A stretch of 35,887 bases of DNA from contig DEUB01000041.1 in assembly GCA_002362385.1 (NCBI GenBank), forward strand, positions 1 through 35,887. Reading direction: 5' to 3'. The stretch's first letter is position 1. Every line of letters begins with the position of its first letter. Shown one piece after another: positions 7,348-15,159 of the stretch. Source of the DNA: Lachnospiraceae bacterium UBA3273. Lineage in GTDB: Bacteria > Bacillota > Clostridia > Lachnospirales > Lachnospiraceae. A model generated the notes under the pieces. It saw only the letters and a program-made list of their open reading frames with translations, was not told the DNA's origin and made no database searches. A program made the position numbers and the translations under genes.

Positions 7348-9810
7348 TCACATATCGGCCCCGCCTATGTTTTGAAGGGTAATGCCCTGATAAAAGAACT
7401 GCAGAATATCCCCGCAGGTCATTCCATCAAGGGCCATATATTTAGCCCCGTTCTGGCTCATACCGATGCCGTGGCCATACCCGCCTCCCGTTACGGTATA
7501 TGCGGTAACGGCATTTGTCTCTCCGTCAACCTGTACATCTATAACGCCAAAAGCGCTGGGAAGCATGGTTGAGACCGCGCTCTCCGAACCGTTCTGACGG
7601 GTCAATGTTGTCTTTTCATTTGCAAGCACGGAACGGATCGCATGTTCTCCCACAACCTTCACATATCCTTCCGCCCCTTCGATCAAAAGTTCATCCATGA
7701 CCCCGCCGTTTCCTCTTTTGACAACGGCGATCCTGACTATTTTTGTAAATACCGGCGGCTTTCCCGACACATAGTTTCCGTTTTCATCAGGCACCAGGAT
7801 GCTTTTTGCACTCGCCTCATATCTTTTTACCAGATTTTCATTCAATCTGTCAATATTTAAATTTGTTTCATAGCGCCAGCGGTACCATCCCTCTTCCGCT
7901 TCAAAGTCATTGGCGTCCGTATTCATGATATAATTCCTAAAAACCTCTTCATCGGTAATATTTCCCGTATCCGTTTCTCCCTTTGCAATATGTCTTGAGA
8001 CCAGATAAGAATAATCCGCCTCCGAGCTGCCGTGCCAAGCGCCGATATCAGTTCCGAATCCGCAGGAGGTGGAATAATAATAGGTTTCCGCCAGGCTTTC
8101 CCCGATCATGGCGATCTGCCCCTGGGTCTGTCTGATGGCAATGGTGGTGTTTTCATTTTCCTTAATATTGTTATACACCTGAAATGCCGCGCTGTCATCC
8201 ACATGAGCGCCGTATTCCTTTAATCCGGAATGCACCATTCTCTGGTAGGCATAGGTCCTTGCGGATACCGCCTGGGCCTTCAGGGCCTCTATGGGATAGC
8301 TTGCGGGCATTTCGCTGGGAACAACCGAATACAAATATTCCTCTAACAGTAACTCGTTGATCAGCAAAAGCCCCTCCGAAGCTTTTGCAATTTCAAAATT
8401 CCCTCTGTAAGAAGGCACTCCCTGGTCCCGCTCTATGGAAGTAATGGAGGTTCTTGCCAGATTGGTCTCCGGCCGGATATAAATGCGCCCCTCTGCAAGA
8501 CGTTCATCATCAGCGTTTACCGTGATCTCTTCTCCTGCCAGATGATGCTCTTCATTGACCAGAAAGTCGGAATCACAGGTAAAGGTAACGCTTTCATGAT
8601 AGGCGGATGCAAAGCCCGTTGTCTTAATGACCACACGGATGGAATCCATTTTTTCCTCCCTCGTCACAAGTCCTGCAACAATAGTCCCCTCTTTATCCAG
8701 TACAAAGTCCGTAAAATCATATCCGATCTTTAAGTCGCCTTTTGTGTAATACTCTTTTTGTCCGTAGAGCTTATAAACCGCCAGATTATCCCTGTATGGA
8801 TAAAAGCCCATACCCTCTAACTCGATCCTGTCATCGGATACGCTTAGAAGTTTTCCGCTTACCCTGTCATCATAGGTGGTGATATAAGACAGTTTTCCTT
8901 CTGCAAAATAAATATCCGCAATATCCTCAAAGGAATCATAAACACTTCCGTCCTCCAAACGGACGCCTTCCGCATTTCTGTACAGGGAAAGCTGGAAATC
9001 ATCCATGGTTATCCACAAATTCTCCGCCTGGTTGGAGGAGATCCAGCAGGTCTGCAGGAAAAACTCCGTCTTTTCATCCACAGGTCTGTAATCCGAGAGA
9101 TCAAAAAGCAGATACCCTTCCGTTCCCAGATAGATATGCTCCTTATAAAAGTCCTCCTCTGCCGGTTTCTGGTAATGCAAAAACCTGTTCGTCCCCTGAC
9201 ACAGCTTTGTTTGTGCAATTTTTCCCTTATCTCCCTTTATGCCCAATAAAATACTGTTGGAAGAAACCGGGGTGTCATCCAGATTTTTAAGCCTTTCTCC
9301 GTCTCCTAACACGATTCCTGTTTCTTCATACAAGGCGTATTCTCCGTGGACGGCCTGCCATAATTCCTTATAACAGCTGAAAAACTCTTCCGCCAGCACA
9401 AAGCTGCTTTCCTTTTTATTATCCGGAAAAGCCCCTTCGCTGATTTTCTGAATCTCCCCTTCATATACAGGATACCGCTCTTTTAAAAGTGAAAACATGA
9501 TTTGCGCTTCCTTAAGAGTCAGGCAGTTATTTTCTTCTTCCGATTCTTTGGGAATGCTGTTTTGAGAAATGGACCAAACCAGTTCCCTGTCCATTTCGCC
9601 TGCGGCGATACCGTTTAAATCGCCGTACAAATATGTATAAAGCAGATATGCATCCTCTCTGTTTATATAAACGCCCTCCGGTTCCCTTACGAATCTGCTC
9701 TTTATGGCACACACGATCCCCGTTACGAGAAGGGCCAGTATGACAATGACCAGCATCCATTTCCAAATCAGGTTCCTTCTGTTTTTCCCGTGGCTTCTTC
9801 TATTTCCCAT
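7348..9810 (-). CDS. SpoIID/LytB domain protein with large N-terminal region
   Basis: An 820-residue membrane-anchored protein. One signal-anchor helix follows a basic N-terminus (about residues 14-34). The long central part (about 40-460) has no family I recognise. The last part, from about residue 470, is a SpoIID/LytB domain: LLEEYLYSVVPSEMPASYP, IEALKAQAVSARTYAYQRM, and near the end GGGYGHGIGMSQNGAKYMA followed by the closing FYQGI. In SpoIID this domain is a lytic transglycosylase that cuts peptidoglycan stripped of stem peptides, acting outside the membrane. I use the ATG at 9810, which has GGAG 6 bases upstream. An open frame runs back to 9906, but those codons lie in the 6S RNA terminator. 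It is far longer than SpoIID itself, so it is not simply spoIID. Confidence 0.88.
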   Translation of the reverse strand: MGNRRSHGKNRRNLIWKWMLVIVILALLVTGIVCAIKSRFVREPEGVYINREDAYLLYTYLYGDLNGIAAGEMDRELVWSISQNSIPKESEEENNCLTLKEAQIMFSLLKERYPVYEGEIQKISEGAFPDNKKESSFVLAEEFFSCYKELWQAVHGEYALYEETGIVLGDGERLKNLDDTPVSSNSILLGIKGDKGKIAQTKLCQGTNRFLHYQKPAEEDFYKEHIYLGTEGYLLFDLSDYRPVDEKTEFFLQTCWISSNQAENLWITMDDFQLSLYRNAEGVRLEDGSVYDSFEDIADIYFAEGKLSYITTYDDRVSGKLLSVSDDRIELEGMGFYPYRDNLAVYKLYGQKEYYTKGDLKIGYDFTDFVLDKEGTIVAGLVTREEKMDSIRVVIKTTGFASAYHESVTFTCDSDFLVNEEHHLAGEEITVNADDERLAEGRIYIRPETNLARTSITSIERDQGVPSYRGNFEIAKASEGLLLINELLLEEYLYSVVPSEMPASYPIEALKAQAVSARTYAYQRMVHSGLKEYGAHVDDSAAFQVYNNIKENENTTIAIRQTQGQIAMIGESLAETYYYSTSCGFGTDIGAWHGSSEADYSYLVSRHIAKGETDTGNITDEEVFRNYIMNTDANDFEAEEGWYRWRYETNLNIDRLNENLVKRYEASAKSILVPDENGNYVSGKPPVFTKIVRIAVVKRGNGGVMDELLIEGAEGYVKVVGEHAIRSVLANEKTTLTRQNGSESAVSTMLPSAFGVIDVQVDGETNAVTAYTVTGGGYGHGIGMSQNGAKYMALDGMTCGDILQFFYQGITLQNIGGADM

Positions 9811-9876
9811 TAAATTCTCCATTCCTCCGTCGCTTTTAGTACTTTCATACCGTAAATCCCTGACGGCTATAAAATG

Positions 9877-9901
9877 AAAAACAGCCCGGATAGGACTGTT
9901 T
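9877..9901 (-). terminator. Intrinsic terminator after the 6S RNA
   Basis: On the minus strand AACAGTCC and GGGCTGTT form an 8-bp stem with a TATCC loop, followed by TTTTT. It ends the 6S RNA transcription unit and separates it from the SpoIID-like gene. Confidence 0.8.
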
Positions 9902-9914
9902 TTCATTTGTACCC

Positions 9915-10087
9915 CAAAATGCCGGCTCCTGTCTTTTGACTCCTAGCCTAAGCCAGGTGGGTAACCGCAATTTTACTTCTGCCGTCCTCGTCACTTAATG
10001 GGAGGCATGACATCCATAAAACAATATAGGAATCCCGTTTAAAGTAAATGTAGGTTCAAAACAACAAGAGTTATCGAACATTTCAGG
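9915..10087 (-). ncRNA. ssrS: 6S RNA
   Basis: No protein is encoded here, but the region has its own consensus promoter and terminator and the order of conserved 6S elements. Read 5' to 3' on the minus strand: CCTGAAATGTTCGATAAC at the start, which aligns with the E. coli 5' part CTGAGATGTTCGCAA; then TTTTGAACCTACATTT, matching CCUGAGCCGAUAUUU; a central hairpin with GCCTCC opposite GGACGGC; then GGTTACCCACCTGGCTTAGG and CAGG, which pairs with the 5' CCTG to close the rod. 6S RNA mimics an open promoter and holds housekeeping RNA polymerase in stationary phase. The identification is from memory of the family pattern, so the exact ends are approximate; precursor ends at the terminator near 9877. 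Confidence 0.78.
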
Positions 10088-10094
10088 TAACATT

Positions 10095-10123
10095 ATTATA
10101 CGAAATATACGGATAAAATACAA
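10095..10123 (-). promoter_or_regulatory. Promoter of the 6S RNA gene
   Basis: -35 TTGTAT (10118-10123), 17-base spacer, perfect -10 TATAAT (10095-10100), predicting a start near 10087. It begins only 8 bases after the stop codon of the DUF2974-like gene. Confidence 0.8.
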
Positions 10124-10130
10124 CCCGGTT

Positions 10131-11210
10131 TTATCTGTTTTCTCTGACAGTTTTTAGCACCAGCTTTCCCATCCCCATTAACAGCTTCTTGGATTCGGGA
10201 TCGGCATTTTTGACCGAATCGATAATGCTTTTTAAATTTCTCGCCGAGATCTGGCTCAAAGTCTTCGCCTCTGTTGTCTCCAATGCGTCAAAAACAATTG
10301 ATACGAACTGTTTTCTCTGTGCAACGGTCAGCTTCTTCATACATTGGTCGATGGCCTGATGGACGATCAACGATTCTTTAGACAGACTGTCTTCTTTGAG
10401 CAGTTCCTTTCCCATGACCTCCCATGAAAAAAAGTCATGCTGCATGATTCCCCGGTTGGTGCTTTTTATGACGTATTCATTGGTCCCGTGACATAAAAGG
10501 GTCCCTATCATTGACTCATGCGGTAAATACCAGAACGCCCGGTCGCTGATTGCCTGATAATCCCCCAGGGATAAAAATTCCGGCAAAAAGCCCGGTCCAT
10601 CCATATTATAGACGCCCTCGATCCGTTTCTGGATCCGTTTCCCGCATCTTACCGCGCTGTATATCGCAAGATTCCCCCCTTTGGAATGTCCCATCAGGCG
10701 GATTTTTCCCTTTAACACAGCCGAAACGCCGCTCAAATATTTTTTGGCCGCCTCTTGTGCCGGTATCACATCCATATAGGCGATGTTAAAATCTTCTTTC
10801 CAGCCCACGATAGTGTCGTCCGTTCCCCGGTATACAATATAGAGTTCTCCCTTATCATTCTGAAAGGTTACCGCCGCAAACTGTTCTTCACTTTGTTCGT
10901 CCACATGATTCACATAAGCGGACATACGAAGGGATGCATATCTTCTGCATTTGGACATTTTCCCGAATAATAACAGAACCTCATCAGGAATGACCCTTCC
11001 CAGATTCCGATATTTGGGTTCATTCAGATATCCCTGAAATTTCTCAAAGGCATCCTTTAACAAAATCTGCTCCGCCGGATCTTCCGAAACGATCTTATCC
11101 AGTTCCACATAAGATACGGCGCTGAAAATCGCCGCATCCACTTCATGGAAGGGATCCTGTTCAAAGGACAGATCCCCACGCCAATCAATAAAATCGAAAA
11201 TATTCCCCAT
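10131..11210 (-). CDS. DUF2974 (Mbeg1-like) alpha/beta hydrolase
   Basis: A 359-residue soluble protein of the DUF2974 family, which has a lipase-like alpha/beta hydrolase fold. The nucleophile elbow GHSKGGN is at residues 174-180 (Ser176), preceded by VYRGTDDTIVGWKEDFN, the region where lipases have their oxyanion segment, and YNMDGPGF follows, which may give the acidic residue. The N-terminus MGNIFDFIDWRGDLSFEQDPFHEVD is typical of Clostridial members of this family. The real substrate is not known. Its ATG lies 8 bases after the upstream membrane protein gene and the site AGGTGG overlaps the intergenic gap, so the two are co-transcribed and probably translationally linked. Confidence 0.85.
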   Translation of the reverse strand: MGNIFDFIDWRGDLSFEQDPFHEVDAAIFSAVSYVELDKIVSEDPAEQILLKDAFEKFQGYLNEPKYRNLGRVIPDEVLLLFGKMSKCRRYASLRMSAYVNHVDEQSEEQFAAVTFQNDKGELYIVYRGTDDTIVGWKEDFNIAYMDVIPAQEAAKKYLSGVSAVLKGKIRLMGHSKGGNLAIYSAVRCGKRIQKRIEGVYNMDGPGFLPEFLSLGDYQAISDRAFWYLPHESMIGTLLCHGTNEYVIKSTNRGIMQHDFFSWEVMGKELLKEDSLSKESLIVHQAIDQCMKKLTVAQRKQFVSIVFDALETTEAKTLSQISARNLKSIIDSVKNADPESKKLLMGMGKLVLKTVRENR

Positions 11211-11218
11211 AGTACCAC

Positions 11219-12040
11219 CTATTCCTGTTCAATCTGCTGCAATTTTGATCTTGCCTCTTCTACCATATAAGTCGTGCCGCCGTTTTGTGCCACAAATATA
11301 AGATGCTGCTTTGCGCTCTCATATTTTCCTTCTATCATATCTATAGCAGCCAATCGTTCATGTACGATAACTCTGATCAACATATTGCTCTTCTTTTCAT
11401 CTAACATTTCCTGATACAGGCTGCGCGCTTCCTCAAACTCCCCTGCACGGAATTTTTCCCCGGCTTCGTTTCCCTTCAAATACCGCTCATATGCCAGTCT
11501 GCTTTTGGAAGAAGGCCTCTGTACCGTAATCATATTATATAGCTTTTCTTTCGTCTCTTCGTATTTTTCCCACTCTTCCGTTAATGAATAATGCCGTATA
11601 TATAAAGATAAACAGAACAATTCATAACCTGCCGGCTTTTTATATCCCTTACAGGTCTGCAGCAGTTCAAAGCTTTCCTGCTCGCAGTCCCGTATAAAAG
11701 AAACTGCCTGCACTCTTAACAATCTCCAGGCAATTTTGGCCTGTTCCACTTTCACTCTGTTTTCTATCATAAAAAGTATATCCCTCATCTTTACGACGTC
11801 ACAATCCGTATAAAGGACGCCTCCTAAAACGTTGCTCGGAACGTGGCGCAATATCATATAGATGAGAAAACAAAGCAACGCAAATAGGGAATACAACCGG
11901 CTTTCCCGAAACATCGAAATCCACAATAACGCAACAGTGCCTCCGCCAAATACCAGCCCGTTTCCTATCAAAAATCCGTAATGAAACCTGACACAAGTTT
12001 TCGCATCATATTGATAATATATGCTGTGCTTATGATTCAT
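11219..12040 (-). CDS. Two-helix membrane protein with TPR-like cytoplasmic region
   Basis: Family not recognised. The 273-residue product has two close membrane helices near residues 22-42 and 47-65, then about 200 soluble residues that read as alpha-helical pairs with tetratricopeptide character, for example the pairs around EEARSLYQEMLDEKKSNM and YESAKQHLIFVAQNG near the C-terminus. Such a layout suggests a membrane-tethered scaffold. The ATG at 12040 has AAGGGG 6 bases upstream; an in-frame TTG at 12058 is less likely. It has its own promoter, and the DUF2974 hydrolase follows after 8 bases, so it may present or control that enzyme. Confidence 0.72.
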   Translation of the reverse strand: MNHKHSIYYQYDAKTCVRFHYGFLIGNGLVFGGGTVALLWISMFRESRLYSLFALLCFLIYMILRHVPSNVLGGVLYTDCDVVKMRDILFMIENRVKVEQAKIAWRLLRVQAVSFIRDCEQESFELLQTCKGYKKPAGYELFCLSLYIRHYSLTEEWEKYEETKEKLYNMITVQRPSSKSRLAYERYLKGNEAGEKFRAGEFEEARSLYQEMLDEKKSNMLIRVIVHERLAAIDMIEGKYESAKQHLIFVAQNGGTTYMVEEARSKLQQIEQE

Positions 12041-12082
12041 CTTTTTCCCCTTTGCCAAAATGTATCATTCTATATTTAAGAT

Positions 12083-12111
12083 ATTATACTCTATTCCCCC
12101 AATACAATCAA
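12083..12111 (-). promoter_or_regulatory. Promoter of the membrane protein / DUF2974 unit
   Basis: -35 TTGATT (12106-12111) and perfect -10 TATAAT (12083-12088) with a 17-base spacer on the minus strand; start expected near 12076, giving a leader of about 35 bases. Confidence 0.7.
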
Positions 12112-12223
12112 TTCAGTCTTTTCTGTTTTCGTCCATTATATTTATCATTACGGATATCCGCCGCCCTGTCATAAAATTTCATTTATCAGTTTACGCCGTT
12201 TGCATATCCGGCCATATATATAC

Positions 12224-12264
12224 AAAAATAGGGCTGCGCATCGGTAACCTCCAATGCACAGCCC
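12224..12264 (-). terminator. Terminator of pckA
   Basis: A 14-bp stem (GGGCTGTGCATTGG against CCGATGCGCAGCCC, two wobble pairs) with a 6-base loop, followed in the minus strand by TATTTTTGTA. It lies about 50 bases after the pckA stop codon. The remaining space from here to 12082 is AT-rich with no further feature that I can support. Confidence 0.85.
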
Positions 12265-12316
12265 ATAAACGGCCATAGAATAATATGAACTATAAGCAAT
12301 CGTCTTATTTTAAATC

Positions 12317-14023
12317 TTAAAGAGCATCAACCAGTTTCTTTAATGCTGCTTCTGCCTCATCAGGAAGCTTGTCGTAACCGTCTTTCTTGGTTCCGAAATC
12401 CTGAACGGCTTTTACACGGGTCTCCATAGCGGATTTTAACTGTGCCACATAAGAAGCATCCTGTAAATTGGGGGTAAAATCAGCTGTTTTGCCGTCCCAC
12501 TCTGTCATGATCTCGATATCTTCGAAAGGTCCCCACTGCTCAAATTTAGCTCTGCCTTCCACGATCGTTTCCAGGATTCCCAATGTATCTGCAGGTTTAA
12601 CCTTTGTTCCCATGAAATCGCCTGTATTGACAATGTAGCAGTCTACATTCTTCTCTTCAACCAGTTTCTTAAACTTATCATAGTCGTGAACCAGAGGATA
12701 AGTTCTGAAAGGATTTGCATAAGGCACGATACGGATCGCATTTAAGTCTGTACCTGCTGCAACACGCTCTGCAGTAGAGGTCTTTGTTGCAAGTGTAGCG
12801 CCCATAACGGAAGCCAATGCAGAACCTTTTAATTTTACTACCGGAGGAATGGTAGGGTCTTTCATGATCCAGAAAATAGCGTTAACCGGAGATTCGATCT
12901 TGTCTACGCGGTTAGGAGACCATAATTTGGATTTGATGGCACGACCGTTACCGTTTCTGATATCCTCTGTTACTAACTGGATCTTTCCTTCGGAATCCAG
13001 TGTACAGGAGCAGTTCTGAGCGGATAATAAATATTCGTTGTCAGGGCATCCTGTAGGGTAATCAGCTGTCTTGTCAAAATAAGTGGGCTCCAAAGCGATG
13101 GATGCGCAGGTATCAGAGTTGATAATAAACGCATCATCATGAAGAACCTTGATAGCAGGATATTTTCCGCCGTGTTTTGCATGTGTCAGAGTGGATTTTC
13201 CGGATCCGGACAAACCATAAACAGATGCAACGAAGTGGGAACCGTCTGCCAGTGTGTATTCCTTCTGTCCGCCGTGGCAGGAAGCATAGCCGTTTCTGTT
13301 AGCCAATGCCCAAGCCATGGTCAGCGTGCCTTTCTTATGCTCTCCGAAGTATCTCATACCAAGGATCGCAGCACAGTTTTCATTCGTATCAAAATAGCAG
13401 AGAGTCAGAGGATCGCTTAAGCAGCTGTAATCCACGTCAGGTCTCTCGCCGGGGATCCACTGGGGATCGGAGAAAATATAAATGTCAGGCTCTTTTCCGT
13501 CGCCTACAGGCTTGGAGTTTTTGTACATTTTAACGTACTCGTCGGACATATACTGGAAGTTTAACATCCAGTTGTAAAGGATGTTCTCCTCTCCTTCCGG
13601 AATCAAAAGGTGTGCCTTTACCATGAATTCGGGGTCAAGGCCGATGAAGCACTCTGCATGATACATTGTTTTCCAGCGTGTCTCATAGATGGCATCCATA
13701 ACAACCTTGTCCAGTTTTACATCGTCAACACCGGGCTCGCCTTTGATACGGCGTGCTGCGGCGTAACGGCCTGTAACGGCTCCGTCGTTGAATAATAAAA
13801 CCTTTGCATCTTTCTCAAGACCAAATGTCTCGCCGTCCTTAATAGGCATATCTGTTACGACAGTACCCGGAGAGTTTTTCGCTAATTCGTAAGCTTCTTT
13901 TAATGTGTTTACCTTTACTACGTTGTTTCCGTAGAAAGCAGCTTCGATGATAGAACGGGTTTTGGAAAAGCCGACTTTTCCTTTGCCGATCTCATCAATT
14001 GGATAGTATGCTTTTGTTGACAT
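12317..14023 (-). CDS. pckA: Phosphoenolpyruvate carboxykinase (ATP)
   Basis: Interconverts oxaloacetate and phosphoenolpyruvate with ATP/ADP. In fermenting anaerobes it often runs in the carboxylating direction. The 568-residue protein carries the family P-loop GLSGSGKST at about residues 272-280, the metal and substrate region LHDDAFIIN, the YPTGCPDN segment and the RIVPYANPFRTYPLVHDYDKF stretch. It is somewhat longer than the E. coli enzyme (540 residues). The ATG is preceded by a very strong AAGGAGG (14031-14038) at good spacing, suggesting high expression. It has its own promoter and terminator, so it is a single-gene unit. Confidence 0.95.
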   Translation of the reverse strand: MSTKAYYPIDEIGKGKVGFSKTRSIIEAAFYGNNVVKVNTLKEAYELAKNSPGTVVTDMPIKDGETFGLEKDAKVLLFNDGAVTGRYAAARRIKGEPGVDDVKLDKVVMDAIYETRWKTMYHAECFIGLDPEFMVKAHLLIPEGEENILYNWMLNFQYMSDEYVKMYKNSKPVGDGKEPDIYIFSDPQWIPGERPDVDYSCLSDPLTLCYFDTNENCAAILGMRYFGEHKKGTLTMAWALANRNGYASCHGGQKEYTLADGSHFVASVYGLSGSGKSTLTHAKHGGKYPAIKVLHDDAFIINSDTCASIALEPTYFDKTADYPTGCPDNEYLLSAQNCSCTLDSEGKIQLVTEDIRNGNGRAIKSKLWSPNRVDKIESPVNAIFWIMKDPTIPPVVKLKGSALASVMGATLATKTSTAERVAAGTDLNAIRIVPYANPFRTYPLVHDYDKFKKLVEEKNVDCYIVNTGDFMGTKVKPADTLGILETIVEGRAKFEQWGPFEDIEIMTEWDGKTADFTPNLQDASYVAQLKSAMETRVKAVQDFGTKKDGYDKLPDEAEAALKKLVDAL

Positions 14024-14112
14024 TCGATTGTCCTCCTTGATTTGTATTTTTTACCGTCAAAAACGGCTTATGACTAATCCGTACGGGCGTTTTAACCTCG
14101 TACACCTTTTGT

Positions 14113-14141
14113 ATTATCTCAAAAGGCATTTAAAAAGTCAA
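14113..14141 (-). promoter_or_regulatory. Promoter of pckA
   Basis: -35 TTGACT (14136-14141), 17-base spacer, -10 GATAAT (14113-14118). The leader of about 85 bases contains a small hairpin (CCGTTTTTGACGG) and a GTACG/CGTAC pair near its 5' end, and ends in the AAGGAGG site. Confidence 0.7.
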
Positions 14142-14192
14142 TAATCTATCACGGAAAAGAAATGAAAATCTTTTCTCTTCTTCTCCTTTCCA

Positions 14193-14837
14193 TTATTTCA
14201 TGATCTCTGCTGCAGATGAAGAGCCGATCCGTTCGCACCCTGCCTCCAAAAACGCTTCCATATCCTCTTTTGTCCTGATGCCGCCTGCCGCTTTTATTCT
14301 GACCGCATCCCCGATATATTCCTTAAATAGGGAAATGTCAGCAAGTTCCGCCCCTTTTGTCCCGAAGCCTGTGGATGTTTTGATATATTCCGCTCCCGCA
14401 TCGGTAACCGCACGGCACATGGCTATCTTTTCTTTTTCGGTCAGATAACAGGTTTCGATGATGACCTTTAAAACATGGTTTAAGCATTCTCTCTTTACAC
14501 TGATGATCTCCTGCGTCACTTTATCGTAGTCGCCGTTTTTCACATCGGAGATGTTGATTACCATATCGATTTCCTCTGCTCCGTCCTCCAAGGCCTTTCT
14601 GGTTTCCTCCACCTTGGCCTCCGTTACGCTGTAGCCTAAAGGAAAACCCACCACCGTACATATCTTCAACCTGCCGCCATATTTTTGATGGACTCTTTTT
14701 ACGTAACAGGGCGGGATACAGACTGACGCCGTATTAAATTTAAGCGCCTCCTCACAGAGCTTTTCTATATCCTCCCATGCTGCAAAAGGCTTTAACTGCG
14801 TATGGTCTACATGTGTTATGATTTCTTTTTCTTCCAT
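14193..14837 (-). CDS. deoC: Deoxyribose-phosphate aldolase
   Basis: Cleaves 2-deoxyribose 5-phosphate to acetaldehyde and glyceraldehyde 3-phosphate in deoxynucleoside breakdown. The Schiff-base lysine is in YIKTSTGFGTKGA, the second lysine in IKAAGGIRT, and the start motif HVDHTQLKPFA and CIPPCYV are as expected. Length from the ATG at 14837 is 214 residues, the usual size for short DeoC. I chose that start because GAGGAG lies upstream and the frame-extending ATG at 14894 has no ribosome binding site and gives a Lys-rich tail outside the family. No other deo genes are next to it, so nucleoside uptake genes must be elsewhere. Confidence 0.94.
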   Translation of the reverse strand: MEEKEIITHVDHTQLKPFAAWEDIEKLCEEALKFNTASVCIPPCYVKRVHQKYGGRLKICTVVGFPLGYSVTEAKVEETRKALEDGAEEIDMVINISDVKNGDYDKVTQEIISVKRECLNHVLKVIIETCYLTEKEKIAMCRAVTDAGAEYIKTSTGFGTKGAELADISLFKEYIGDAVRIKAAGGIRTKEDMEAFLEAGCERIGSSSAAEIMK

Positions 14838-14993
14838 AAATATGCGATCTCCTCTTTTATCGTTTTTATATGTCTTTTCTTTTTGTTTTATCATTCTTTT
14901 CTATTTTATAATGAAAGCGCACAAAAATCCAGTTATTTCCTGTAAAGAAACACTGAATAAAATGTGAAATATTCATAAACACACGCTTTTTTC

Positions 14994-15023
14994 TTGATTC
15001 CACCCTTATTTTCATGTTATAGT
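14994..15023 (+). promoter_or_regulatory. Possible promoter of citrate synthase
   Basis: -35 TTGATT (14994-14999) and -10 TATAGT (15018-15023) with an 18-base spacer; a second -10-like TATACT overlaps just downstream. The start would be near 15030, leaving a leader of about 130 bases. Confidence 0.4.
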
Positions 15024-15112
15024 TATACTGTAATCATTCATATTAGGTGTATTGTGCATAATTTGCATAGTTCAAATCTAATTTTTCACATCTTCTTGAT
15101 GTTAAACCCCTG

Positions 15113-15128
15113 ATGTTTATATAAACAT
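15113..15128. promoter_or_regulatory. Perfect 16-bp palindrome in the citrate synthase leader
   Basis: ATGTTTATATAAACAT equals its own reverse complement. It lies about 30 bases before the start codon, downstream of the likely promoter, where a repressor could act as a roadblock. It is AT-rich, so chance cannot be excluded. Confidence 0.4.
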
Positions 15129-15159
15129 GTAATTCATATTTTAGAAAGGTGGTATCACG

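Larger units (their letters stand above)
14838..15159. other. Intergenic region between divergent deoC and citrate synthase genes
   Basis: About 320 bases with no gene. It holds the possible citrate synthase promoter, a direct repeat TGCATA-ATT-TGCATA (15055-15069), a small ACATC/GATGT hairpin near 15088-15102 and a perfect 16-bp palindrome (15113-15128). No convincing deoC promoter was found; a TATAAA near 14912 has only a weak -35 candidate. Confidence 0.6.

Noticed and set aside
9811..9906. N-terminal extension of the SpoIID/LytB frame back to 9906
   Set aside because: These codons overlap the terminator and 3' side of the 6S RNA, have no ribosome site, and put about 32 residues ahead of a normal basic signal anchor.
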